64,000 bases of DNA from Bacillota bacterium (GTDB lineage Bacteria; Bacillota; Clostridia; Peptostreptococcales; Anaerovoracaceae): contig JAFRKJ010000095.1 of the NCBI GenBank assembly GCA_017431785.1, positions 21,270-85,269 of the forward strand, in the 5' to 3' direction. Below, in pieces: positions 41,659 to 49,649 of this stretch. Position numbers and translations under genes: made by a program. The notes under the pieces are model-generated. The model was not told the origin of the DNA and did no database searches. It saw only the letters and a list, made by a program, of their open reading frames with translations. The stretch's first letter is position 1. Every line of letters begins with the position of its first letter.

Positions 41659-42055
41659 CTGTCTTGTCCTTGATGATGGCACCTAACACACCGTGTATAA
41701 ATCTCGCGGAGTTATCTGTGCTGAACTTCTTTGCCATATTGATTGCCTCATTGACCGTAACTGCTTCCGGAATGTCATCACAGTATCTGATTTCTCCGCA
41801 TGCAAGCCGCATGATTGCCAGATCAACTTTCGGCATTCTGCTCGTCTTCCACTTGGAAGCGAAATTGTTGATATCGCCGTCGATTTCGTCTATACTCTGA
41901 ACGATCTGCGACAAGAGGTTGCCGCCGCGCACAGCATGGTCGCCCGGCAGTCTCTCTGAAGCGAGTTGTGTTGCCTTTGCCTCATCGAGCGCTTTCGTGG
42001 CATCCATCTCATATAGAATCTGCATCATGATTTCTCTGGCTTCATTCCTGGTCAT
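41651..42055 (-). CDS. nusB: Transcription antitermination factor NusB
   Basis: The 134-residue helical protein binds boxA RNA with NusE in rRNA antitermination. The N-terminal ARxIMMQILYEMD (here EAREIMMQILYEMD) and the C-terminal PEAVTVNEAINMAKKFSTDNS are typical. It overlaps the Asp23 gene by 14 bases and the TsaD-like gene by eight. The asp23-nusB order is widespread in Firmicutes. Confidence 0.94.
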   Translation of the reverse strand: MTRNEAREIMMQILYEMDATKALDEAKATQLASERLPGDHAVRGGNLLSQIVQSIDEIDGDINNFASKWKTSRMPKVDLAIMRLACGEIRYCDDIPEAVTVNEAINMAKKFSTDNSARFIHGVLGAIIKDKTDD

Positions 42056-42392
42056 TTCTCTTTACTCCTTCCACATGGATGTTTACCGCATTGAGTTTCT
42101 GATTGGTCATGCTGCGTATTTCATTCTTGACATTGTCCTGTATGTCCCAGGCTACCTGAGGGATTTTGCATCCATATGTAACGATAACATGCAGATCAAT
42201 GGAAATCTGGCCATTGTTTTGTGTCACTTTGGCCCCTTTTGATACATGTTCCTTACGGAGAATGCTTTTACTGAGCGTATTTTTGATACCTCCGGCCATC
42301 TCCGCTACGCCTTCTGTCTTCAGCGTTGCATTGATGGCGCATACGGCAAGCACGTCATCAGATACAGTTACAATATCTTTTTCATCTTCCAT
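42042..42392 (-). CDS. Asp23/Gls24 family protein
   Basis: The 116-residue protein matches Asp23/Gls24 (Bacillus YqhY), with VLAVCAINATLKTEGVAEMAG near the start and VDLHVIVTYGCKIPQVAWDIQ (here IDLHVIVTYG) in the middle. YqhY is linked to acetyl-CoA carboxylase control and envelope stress. The start overlaps the CNNM gene stop (TAATG). No membrane segment is seen. Confidence 0.9.
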   Translation of the reverse strand: MEDEKDIVTVSDDVLAVCAINATLKTEGVAEMAGGIKNTLSKSILRKEHVSKGAKVTQNNGQISIDLHVIVTYGCKIPQVAWDIQDNVKNEIRSMTNQKLNAVNIHVEGVKRNDQE

Positions 42393-43729
42393 TAGTCTTT
42401 TTCCTTGTCCTCTTCCTGATTGATTTTCATCGTGACTTTTTCAATACGTCTGTCTTTGACGGAATTGATCGTGAACACAAGATTGTCCAGAAACACTTCT
42501 TTGCCCAGATCATCATCGTCAGGTATTTCTCCGAACATATCAATGATCAAACCACCAATGGTTTCGGAGTCCTCGGATTCCAGATTTGTTCCAAGCTCCT
42601 CATTGATGTCATCCAGATACATACTGCCTTCAATGAGATATAGGTTATCGCCGATTTTTGTAAGTTCCTGTTCTTCTTCATCATATTCGTCATCGATATC
42701 ACCCATAACTTCTTCAATAATGTCCTCCATCGTGACGATACCGCAGAAACCGCCATATTCATCAATAAGAATTGCAATCTGCTGTTTTGTCTTCTGCAGT
42801 TCAAAGAAGAGTGAGTCTATATTCTTCGTCTCCGGAACAAAGTAAGGATTACGCAGTATGGAGCGTATATCCACATTGTCAAAGCCCTGTTCTCTCGCCT
42901 GGATCAGATAGTCTTTGATGTTCAGAATACCGATGATGTTATCACTGTCATCCTCATAGACTGGTATGCGGGAGTATTTCAGGCTCATCAGCTCATCGAT
43001 GTATTCCTGCGGATCGTCATTGATGTCGATGGCAAAGACATCTGTTCTTGGCGTCATGATTTCATAAGCAAGAATATCATCAAAGGCAAATACGCCTGTG
43101 ATCATCTTTTTGCCTTCTTCTTTGAGCTCGCCGCTCTCCTGCCCTGCCTCCAGCATTTCCACGATATCCTCTTCAGAATACTCATTGTCATTCAGATCCG
43201 TCCTCTGACGGAAAATCTTGAGGAACAGTATTGCGATTCCGGCACTGCATACCGTGATCGGTTTAAGAAGAGCATTCAGCACTTTGATGCTGCCGGCTGT
43301 GGTCATCACAACACCTTCTGCATGCTGCATGGCGATTCTTCTCGGCAGCATCTCACCGAGAGCCATCAGGAATATGAGTGATATAAACAGAACAATGATA
43401 AATGCCACAATCATGGAGAGTGTATCTGATTCCCACAACAGATTCAGTTTTCCATAGAGCGGCATCGCCAGACAAATCATGCAGACAATACAGTAAAGCA
43501 TGTATATGAGCACATTCATGACACGCAGTGAGAGCTTAAAAACTGGTGCGTTCTCCATGACAGGCATTGCTGCCTTTGCTCTGTTATTCCCGTCTTCTGA
43601 AAACTCTCTGAGTTTTGTTTTATTGGCTTCCGATATGGATTTTCTCGCAGCGGAAAACCATGCGTTGATAATAATAAGGGCCAGGCCGATTAGTACGCCC
43701 CATAAGGGGATCATAGGATCCTCTGACAT
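42392..43729 (-). CDS. CNNM/CorC-type membrane protein with CBS domains
   Basis: The 445-residue protein has an N-terminal DUF21 (CNNM) membrane domain with about four segments (residues 1-190), two CBS domains (MTPRTDVFAIDINDDPQEY through LRNPYFVPETKNIDSLF) and a C-terminal CorC_HlyC domain (ESEDSETIGGLIIDMFGEIP). Relatives are magnesium exporters or are called haemolysin C-like; the name haemolysin is not supported here. It follows trhP by four bases. Confidence 0.92.
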   Translation of the reverse strand: MSEDPMIPLWGVLIGLALIIINAWFSAARKSISEANKTKLREFSEDGNNRAKAAMPVMENAPVFKLSLRVMNVLIYMLYCIVCMICLAMPLYGKLNLLWESDTLSMIVAFIIVLFISLIFLMALGEMLPRRIAMQHAEGVVMTTAGSIKVLNALLKPITVCSAGIAILFLKIFRQRTDLNDNEYSEEDIVEMLEAGQESGELKEEGKKMITGVFAFDDILAYEIMTPRTDVFAIDINDDPQEYIDELMSLKYSRIPVYEDDSDNIIGILNIKDYLIQAREQGFDNVDIRSILRNPYFVPETKNIDSLFFELQKTKQQIAILIDEYGGFCGIVTMEDIIEEVMGDIDDEYDEEEQELTKIGDNLYLIEGSMYLDDINEELGTNLESEDSETIGGLIIDMFGEIPDDDDLGKEVFLDNLVFTINSVKDRRIEKVTMKINQEEDKEKD

Positions 43730-43733
43730 CTTG

Positions 43734-44957
43734 TTATTTCTCCTTTCTAAGCATGTACATCTCAGCTACAGGCTGAGCCATTTTGATTCTTAATATCTGC
43801 TGCGGATGAGGGGCAGACTGGATTGCATTGCCTTCTTCATCCGTCATATTGTCAAGTATCTGTGTGAAGCAATCTCCTTCCGGACCGAACACTTCTATCA
43901 CATCTCCGATATCCATCTTGTTTCGCTGTTCCACAACGGCGATTCCGGTTTCTTTATCATATTCCTTGACGATGCCAGTGAAACTGTAATCACGGATATA
44001 GGAACTGCTGAGGTATTCCTGGTCCTCGCCTGTTGGTTTTCTGAAATAGAATCCAGTTGTGAAATCTCTATGGCTGGCTTTGCACATTTCCTCAGCCCAG
44101 GCCGGATCATACACATAGCCTTCCGGATTCTTATAATAAGCATCCAGGGCCCGTCTATAGGCCTTGATGACGTGGGCGATGTAGAAAATGCTCTTCATGC
44201 GGCCTTCAATCTTAAAGGAATCAATACCGGCTTCAATCAGTTCCGGCAGATACTCCAGCATGCATAAGTCTTTGCTGTTGAAGATATATGTACCCCTGTC
44301 ATCTTCATCAACCGGCCAGTATTCACCGGGACGTTTTTCTTCTTCCAGTCTGTACTTATATCTGCATGGATGTGCACAGGCCCCGCGATTGGCGTCTCTT
44401 CCAGTCATAAAATTGCTGAGCAGACACCTTCCGGAGTAGGAAATGCACATTGCACCATGGACAAAAGCTTCCAGCTCTGTATCTTCCGGCAGCTTGCTTC
44501 TGATCTCTTTGATTTCATCCAGCGTAAGCTCCCTTGCCATGACAAGCCGTTTTACTCCCTGCTCTCTCCAAAATGCGGCAGTTACATAATTCGTCATGTT
44601 TGCCTGCGTCGAAAGATGAATCTCAGCCTCAGGAATCTCAGCCTTCAGAATATGCATCACAGCGGGATCGGAAACAATGAATGCATCGATCGGAATGTCT
44701 TTGATCTCTTTGAGATATGCCTGCAAAGGCTCTATATCCTCGTTGTGTGCATACACATTCAGGGCAAGATGACAGCGAACACCCCTGCTGTGGGCATACG
44801 CGACGCCTTCTTTTATTTCATCAATGGTCATGTTGCCGGCGCCCGCCCGGAGGGAGAACATCTCTCCGCCGAAGTACACAGCGTCAGCTCCGTATTCAAC
44901 CGCTATTTTCAGTTTTTCAAGATCGCCGGCAGGTGCCAGCAGTTCGACCTTTTTCAT
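43734..44957 (-). CDS. trhP: U32 peptidase family, tRNA hydroxylation protein TrhP
   Basis: The 407-residue protein belongs to U32. The Cys motif around GRCLLSNFMTGRDANRGACA and HPCR (about residues 170-195) is that of the Fe-S proteins of the group. In Bacillus and E. coli TrhP makes 5-hydroxyuridine at tRNA position 34 using prephenate, and TrmR then methylates it. The neighbour trmR 15 bases upstream and mltG beyond match the yrrL-yrrM-yrrN/O order, which supports this over a peptidase role. Bacillus has two TrhP genes; here a single chain is seen. Confidence 0.88.
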   Translation of the reverse strand: MKKVELLAPAGDLEKLKIAVEYGADAVYFGGEMFSLRAGAGNMTIDEIKEGVAYAHSRGVRCHLALNVYAHNEDIEPLQAYLKEIKDIPIDAFIVSDPAVMHILKAEIPEAEIHLSTQANMTNYVTAAFWREQGVKRLVMARELTLDEIKEIRSKLPEDTELEAFVHGAMCISYSGRCLLSNFMTGRDANRGACAHPCRYKYRLEEEKRPGEYWPVDEDDRGTYIFNSKDLCMLEYLPELIEAGIDSFKIEGRMKSIFYIAHVIKAYRRALDAYYKNPEGYVYDPAWAEEMCKASHRDFTTGFYFRKPTGEDQEYLSSSYIRDYSFTGIVKEYDKETGIAVVEQRNKMDIGDVIEVFGPEGDCFTQILDNMTDEEGNAIQSAPHPQQILRIKMAQPVAEMYMLRKEK

Positions 44958-44972
44958 GTCTTGCTATCTCAC

Positions 44973-45623
44973 TCAGTCCTTTTCTATGATGCTGATTGAC
45001 ACACCGTCACCAACAGGAAGAACTGTTGTATCGGCGTAGTCTAAACTGTTTATGTATTGTATGAATTCCCGCATACGTTTAATCGATGTCTTGTACCGTC
45101 CTTTTGTATCATATTCGTCAGAAGCAGTCATTCCTTTCATCAGAACGTTATCACAGATCACCATGCAATGCTCTGACATCAAAGGAAGTGCCAGATCCCA
45201 GAATTCCCTGTAGTGGCTCTTCGCGGCATCGATGAATATCATGTCAAATCGGCGATTCTGATCAAGTTCTTTGAGCACATCTCTGGCGTCCCCGCAGCGG
45301 ACTTCCACGAGTTGTGAAAAACCAAGATTTTCGATATTGATACGTGCCGCCTTTGCAGTGTCTTCATTCGATTCTACTGTCAGGACTCTGCATCCGCAGC
45401 AATCTGCAAACACACACGACGAATAGCCCACTGCAGTACCGATCTCCAGTACATCAGCAGGCTCTTTCAGCTTCAGTATCACTTTGAGCAGTTTTTCAGT
45501 ATCTTTCTGAATGATGGGAACATGTTGTTCTTCAGCAAAATTCCTCAACTCCTCAAGTTTTTCATTTTCGTTCGTATACAGGTTGTCAATGTACGCTGAA
45601 ATTATCTCATTGGTAATATTCAT
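44973..45623 (-). CDS. trmR: tRNA 5-hydroxyuridine methyltransferase (TrmR-like)
   Basis: The 216-residue SAM methyltransferase has the motif DVLEIGTAVGYSS near residue 58 and FDMIFIDAAKSHYREFWDLAL near residue 130, typical of O-methyltransferase family 3 and of YrrM/TrmR. It should methylate 5-hydroxyuridine at tRNA wobble position to 5-methoxyuridine. No ribosome site precedes the ATG at 45623; a strong promoter ends only ten bases before it, so the mRNA may be almost leaderless. It is followed by trhP. Confidence 0.88.
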   Translation of the reverse strand: MNITNEIISAYIDNLYTNENEKLEELRNFAEEQHVPIIQKDTEKLLKVILKLKEPADVLEIGTAVGYSSCVFADCCGCRVLTVESNEDTAKAARINIENLGFSQLVEVRCGDARDVLKELDQNRRFDMIFIDAAKSHYREFWDLALPLMSEHCMVICDNVLMKGMTASDEYDTKGRYKTSIKRMREFIQYINSLDYADTTVLPVGDGVSISIIEKD

Positions 45624-45633
45624 AGCATCATGT

Positions 45634-45662
45634 ATTATACATCAATACGTGATTCTTTTCAA
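45634..45662 (-). promoter_or_regulatory. trmR promoter, nearly leaderless
   Basis: On the minus strand TTGAAA (45657-45662) and TATAAT (45634-45639) are 17 bases apart. The -10 ends ten bases before the ATG, so the mRNA would begin about four bases from it. The -35 overlaps the T tract of the mltG terminator. Confidence 0.65.
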
Positions 45663-45712
45663 AAAAATGAATTCCACACAGATCATCGTTTTTCAGATGA
45701 AATGTGTGGAAT
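45661..45712 (-). terminator. Terminator after mltG
   Basis: On the minus strand ATTCCACACA (45703-45712 region) pairs over ten bases with TGTGTGGAAT (45671-45680 region), with an inner TCATC/GATGA helix, and TCATTTTTTT follows. It separates mltG from trmR. Confidence 0.78.
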
Positions 45713-45745
45713 GAATTGTCAGTTATTCTTAATCGACTGATACTT

Positions 45746-46813
45746 TTACTGGTTTGCCAGATCCTCTTCCGTCCATGGGTGTTCCTGAACGTTCTTGTCG
45801 TGTTCTTCATTCGTCTTAGCGTAGTAGATGGTTCCATCCGGGCCGGCATAGAAGAACAGATCATCAGTATTCTTGTAGTTGAGCACTCCATCGATTGCAA
45901 TTTCCGGAACCGTGCAGATCGGGCCAGGTATCAGACCGGAAACCTTTCTTGCATTGTATGGAGAATCAGAATCAAGCTGAGAAACCTTGAGATCAACTCT
46001 ATCCTCGTCGAAAATGTAGCAGACAGTTACGTCACTGCCAAGTGACATATCTTCATCCAGACGGTTTTTGAATACACCTGCAATGTGTGCGGCATCTTCT
46101 TCTGTTGCACACCCTTCTTTCGTCACGATAGATGCCAGTGTCAGGAATTCGTGAATGGAGTACTTGGAGTTCTGGATTTCAGCTTTCTTATCGCTTAATA
46201 CAGCGTCCATTCTGTCCAAAGCCATTTCAGTGACACTTTCAATGGAAGGATTTGTTTCCATGATAAAGTATGTATCCGGGAACAGATAACCCTCCAACGG
46301 ATGTATGATATCCTGATCAAGCACATCGTCTGTCAGAAACCAGTACTTGTCGATCATCTGTTTCACAAATGCTTCGTCATCCCATACTGCGAGGATTTCT
46401 TCCTTGGAATACGGAACAACTTCTGCAAGTGCATCAGCACATTGGGTCAGTCTGGCACCCTCTGCGATACGGAAAGAGCTTTTTGATATGTAATTGAAAT
46501 CACCCGTATTGATTGCATCCATGATTTCAGGAAGAGTCATGGACTTATTGAAGACATAGGTGTTTGCCTGCAGCGAATGATAACCACCGATTCTGGCATT
46601 TACTTTGGCAAAAGTGGAATTCTTTACGAGTCCTGCCTCATCGAGCACTCCAACAATCGCAGAAGCACCGCTGCCTTCCGGTATCACAACGGTTACATCT
46701 TCCTTATTGCCGGGATCCACGGCGCCGATTCCATTCAGATATGCGAACAGCCCGCCTGAAAAAACGACAACAACAATAAGGATGACGATAAATAAGCCTT
46801 TCAGTTTAGACAT
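45746..46813 (-). CDS. mltG: Endolytic murein transglycosylase MltG (YceG family)
   Basis: The 355-residue protein has an N-terminal membrane anchor (about residues 6-28), a LysM-like subdomain and the YceG domain. The catalytic Glu is in FLTLASIVTKEG (about residue 230), where the family usually has ASIVEKE; the following AGVFKNRL is normal. It cuts nascent glycan strands and ends their growth. Its start overlaps the efp stop (TAATG), and a terminator follows it, so it forms a unit with efp while keeping the conserved mltG-trmR order. Confidence 0.93.
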   Translation of the reverse strand: MSKLKGLFIVILIVVVVFSGGLFAYLNGIGAVDPGNKEDVTVVIPEGSGASAIVGVLDEAGLVKNSTFAKVNARIGGYHSLQANTYVFNKSMTLPEIMDAINTGDFNYISKSSFRIAEGARLTQCADALAEVVPYSKEEILAVWDDEAFVKQMIDKYWFLTDDVLDQDIIHPLEGYLFPDTYFIMETNPSIESVTEMALDRMDAVLSDKKAEIQNSKYSIHEFLTLASIVTKEGCATEEDAAHIAGVFKNRLDEDMSLGSDVTVCYIFDEDRVDLKVSQLDSDSPYNARKVSGLIPGPICTVPEIAIDGVLNYKNTDDLFFYAGPDGTIYYAKTNEEHDKNVQEHPWTEEDLANQ

Positions 46814-47373
46814 TATTTAGATCTCCCTAAATATTCTCCTGTTCTTGTATCAATCTGGATTCTCTCGCCTTCTTCGATGAAGATAGGAACTTTTACAACA
46901 GCACCTGTCTCAACCGTAGCATCTTTTGTTACATTTGTAGCGGTATCGCCCTTAACACCAGGCTCGGTATCTGTAACGAGAAGATCGACGAAGTTAGGCG
47001 CTTCAACAAGAAATGCGTTGCCTTTGTAGAACTTGATTGTTGCTTCATCATTCTCTCTCAGATACTTCATTGCTTCCTCGACCTGATCCTGTGAAAGCGG
47101 AATCTGATCATAAGTTTCCGGATCCATGAAGTAATACAGTTCTCCGTCTGAATAGAGGTACTGCATCGTCTTGGTTTCGATGTGAGCCTTTGGGAATTTA
47201 GCATCCGGGTTGAAGGATTCTTCCTTGATTGCACCTGTAAGGATATTCTTATGCTTTGTTCTTACAAACGCAGCTCCCTTACCAGGCTTTACATGCTGGA
47301 AATCGATTACAACATGTGGATCGCCATCAATTTCAAATGTAATACCTTTTCTGAAATCACCTGCATAAATCAT
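46813..47373 (-). CDS. efp: Translation elongation factor P
   Basis: The 186-residue factor eases polyproline stalling at the ribosome. The three-domain form is clear: KOW-like N-terminus with [13 protein letters not shown], in which the tip lysine of PGKG (about K32) can be modified, and OB domains ending in [13 protein letters not shown]. YmfI-type or EarP modification genes are not in the window. It starts a two-gene unit with mltG behind its own promoter. Confidence 0.96.
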   Translation of the reverse strand: MIYAGDFRKGITFEIDGDPHVVIDFQHVKPGKGAAFVRTKHKNILTGAIKEESFNPDAKFPKAHIETKTMQYLYSDGELYYFMDPETYDQIPLSQDQVEEAMKYLRENDEATIKFYKGNAFLVEAPNFVDLLVTDTEPGVKGDTATNVTKDATVETGAVVKVPIFIEEGERIQIDTRTGEYLGRSK

Positions 47374-47434
47374 AAGTCTCTCGCCTTTCTTGTGTTATAT
47401 GATCAATAATGATTTAACGTATTTTGTTTTGTTG

Positions 47435-47463
47435 ATTATAACAAACTCGCGTTTTATTGCCAA
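47435..47463 (-). promoter_or_regulatory. efp promoter
   Basis: On the minus strand TTGGCA (47458-47463) and TATAAT (47435-47440) are separated by 17 bases in the ylbF-efp gap. The -35 lies just past the ylbF stop, and no terminator is seen between the two genes. Confidence 0.65.
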
Positions 47464-47468
47464 GTCCT

Positions 47469-47831
47469 CTACATCATGTCACCGATGCCGCCCATCGGAC
47501 CCAGACCGAAGTCAGCAGCATCGCCTACGATTTTATAAACATCAGACATCATTGTGCTGAAACGCATCTGACACTGGAAATATTCACTGGTCAGAGGATC
47601 CTGCATGAGGACTGCGCTCAGCTGCTGGAGTTTCATAAACTCCTCCTGATCGATTTCGTTCCCCATCATCTGGTTTGTCTGGAATTCAAACTGTTTTTTC
47701 ATGAAATCCTTAACTGCAGAATCCAGTTCCGGATTCGCTTCCAGTTTTTTTCTCACTTCTGTGTACTGCTTGCACTCTTCTGATTCTTTGATTGCTGTTG
47801 CAAGCTGGTGTGCCTGATCATATACGTTCAT
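47469..47831 (-). CDS. ylbF: YlbF family regulator
   Basis: The 120-residue helical protein matches the YlbF/YmcA family, with YDQAHQLATAIKESEECKQY at the start and a glycine- and methionine-rich tail. In Bacillus YlbF, YmcA and YaaT form the Y-complex that steers RNase Y. Here it lies right behind the RNase J gene, which fits an RNA-decay role; the RNase J stop codon context contains its GGAGG site. YmcA and YaaT genes are not seen. Confidence 0.85.
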   Translation of the reverse strand: MNVYDQAHQLATAIKESEECKQYTEVRKKLEANPELDSAVKDFMKKQFEFQTNQMMGNEIDQEEFMKLQQLSAVLMQDPLTSEYFQCQMRFSTMMSDVYKIVGDAADFGLGPMGGIGDMM

Positions 47832-47832
47832 A

Positions 47833-49632
47833 TTAAACCTCCATAAAAATCGGCAGTATTATTGGACTTCTCTTTGTCTTGTTGTAGATATACTTTTTCA
47901 AACCTTCCCTAACAGCAGTTTTGATGCCAGTCCAGTCTTTCATATCTCTTGACAGACAATCTATTATAATTGATTCTGCCCTCTCACATGCAGCATCGAT
48001 CAGATCTTCATTTTCTCTCACATAGACGAATCCTCTTGAGATGATATCAGGTCCGGATACAATCATACCTGCATTCTTATCAATGGTAGCAACAACAATG
48101 ATCAATCCGGATTCTGAAAGGAGTCTTCTGTCCCGCAGCACGATGTTGCCGACATCCCCTACTCCAAGTCCGTCCACGAATATCGCGTCTGCATTTGCCG
48201 CATTCTCGATCTTTTCAGCGGATCTGTTGCCAATCTGCAGACAGTCTCCGTTGTTCAGAATAAAGATATTCTCCTTCGGCATGCCGAGATCCTGTGCCAG
48301 CTGGGCATGTGTCCTGAGATGACGCGCCTCACCATGCACCGGCATGAAGTATTTCGGCCTGATCAGTGAATGCATCAGCTTGAGTTCCTCACAACAGGCA
48401 TGTCCTGAAACATGTGTCTCTGCGATATCCGAATAGATGACCTCTGCACCCTTTTCAACCAGTTTGTTGACAACATTCGCAACAGTAAGCTCATTGCCGG
48501 GCACCGGCGTGGATGATAGGATTACCATATCATTTGCCCTGATATTGATCGACTTGTGATCATTGGAAGCCATTCTGGCGAGGGCTGACATAGGCTCTCC
48601 CTGACTTCCGGTCGTGATGACCACCATCTCCTTATCCGGAATGTTCTGCGCTTTATTAAGGTCGATCAATTTGCTGTTCGGAATTTTGATATATCCCAGT
48701 TCCCTTGCCAGTTCGACGACATTGACCATACTTCTGCCTGATACCGCGACTTTGCGGTGGCATTTGAGGGCAATATCGATGATCTTCTGGATCCTATGAA
48801 CATTGGAAGAGAATGTCGCAATGATGATTCTCTTATTCGTCCCTCTGAAAATACCTTCCAGAGTTTCTCCTACCACCATCTCTGACTGGGTGTATCCAGG
48901 CCGAACAACATTTGTGCTGTCGGCCATCATGAGGAGAACACCTTCCATACCGATCTGCGCCAGACGGGCAAAATCGATTGGGTTTCCGTCTACAGGCGTA
49001 TAGTCAATTTTGAAGTCTCCAGTGTGGAAGATTCTGCCCGCAGGTGTCTTGATACTGTAGCAGACAGAGTCAGCGATGGAATGCGTGATTCTGATCGGTT
49101 CTACATTGAAATGTTTGCCAACCCTGAATTCTTTTCCCGGTTCAATGAAGTGGAAGTCGCCTTTGAGGCCGAATTCACTCAATTTGCTTTCAATCAGACC
49201 GAGAGGAAAACGCAGTCCATAAATTGGTACATTTATCTCTTTGAGAAGATAAGGGATCGCGCCGATATGATCTTCATGACCGTGCGTGATGATCAGACCC
49301 TTGATTTTCTTCTCTGTGTTGATCAGATAGTCAAAATCCGGAATGACCTTATCGATACCGAACATATCGTCATCCGGGAAAGATAATCCGCAGTCAACGA
49401 TCAGTATTTCATTGTCATATTCGATCGCCGTCATATTCTTGCCGATTTCCCCGAGACCGCCTAACGGAATGATCCTGACTTTCGAGGAAGCTTTTCTGGC
49501 AACAGTCTTTGCTTTTTTAGGCTGTTTTTTCGGCGTTGATTTTGATTTTCTGGTATCCTTTTTTATATTGATTGCTTTTGTTTTAGTATCTTTCTTTTCT
49601 TTCTTTTTACTCTCTTTTTTCTTTTCTCCCAT
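47833..49632 (-). CDS. rnj: Ribonuclease J
   Basis: The 599-residue beta-CASP ribonuclease has both 5'-exonuclease and endonuclease roles. The metal motif HGHEDHIGAIPYLL is near residue 120, SDIAETHVSGHACCEEL and the MPVHGEARHL block follow, and the C-terminal domain is present. Odd here: the first 51 residues are a basic low-complexity tail with 21 lysines, absent from most RNase J. It likely contacts RNA or the ribosome. It lies 17 bases after leuS. Confidence 0.94.
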   Translation of the reverse strand: MGEKKKESKKKEKKDTKTKAINIKKDTRKSKSTPKKQPKKAKTVARKASSKVRIIPLGGLGEIGKNMTAIEYDNEILIVDCGLSFPDDDMFGIDKVIPDFDYLINTEKKIKGLIITHGHEDHIGAIPYLLKEINVPIYGLRFPLGLIESKLSEFGLKGDFHFIEPGKEFRVGKHFNVEPIRITHSIADSVCYSIKTPAGRIFHTGDFKIDYTPVDGNPIDFARLAQIGMEGVLLMMADSTNVVRPGYTQSEMVVGETLEGIFRGTNKRIIIATFSSNVHRIQKIIDIALKCHRKVAVSGRSMVNVVELARELGYIKIPNSKLIDLNKAQNIPDKEMVVITTGSQGEPMSALARMASNDHKSINIRANDMVILSSTPVPGNELTVANVVNKLVEKGAEVIYSDIAETHVSGHACCEELKLMHSLIRPKYFMPVHGEARHLRTHAQLAQDLGMPKENIFILNNGDCLQIGNRSAEKIENAANADAIFVDGLGVGDVGNIVLRDRRLLSESGLIIVVATIDKNAGMIVSGPDIISRGFVYVRENEDLIDAACERAESIIIDCLSRDMKDWTGIKTAVREGLKKYIYNKTKRSPIILPIFMEV

Positions 49633-49649
49633 ATAGTCCTTTCCGGGAC

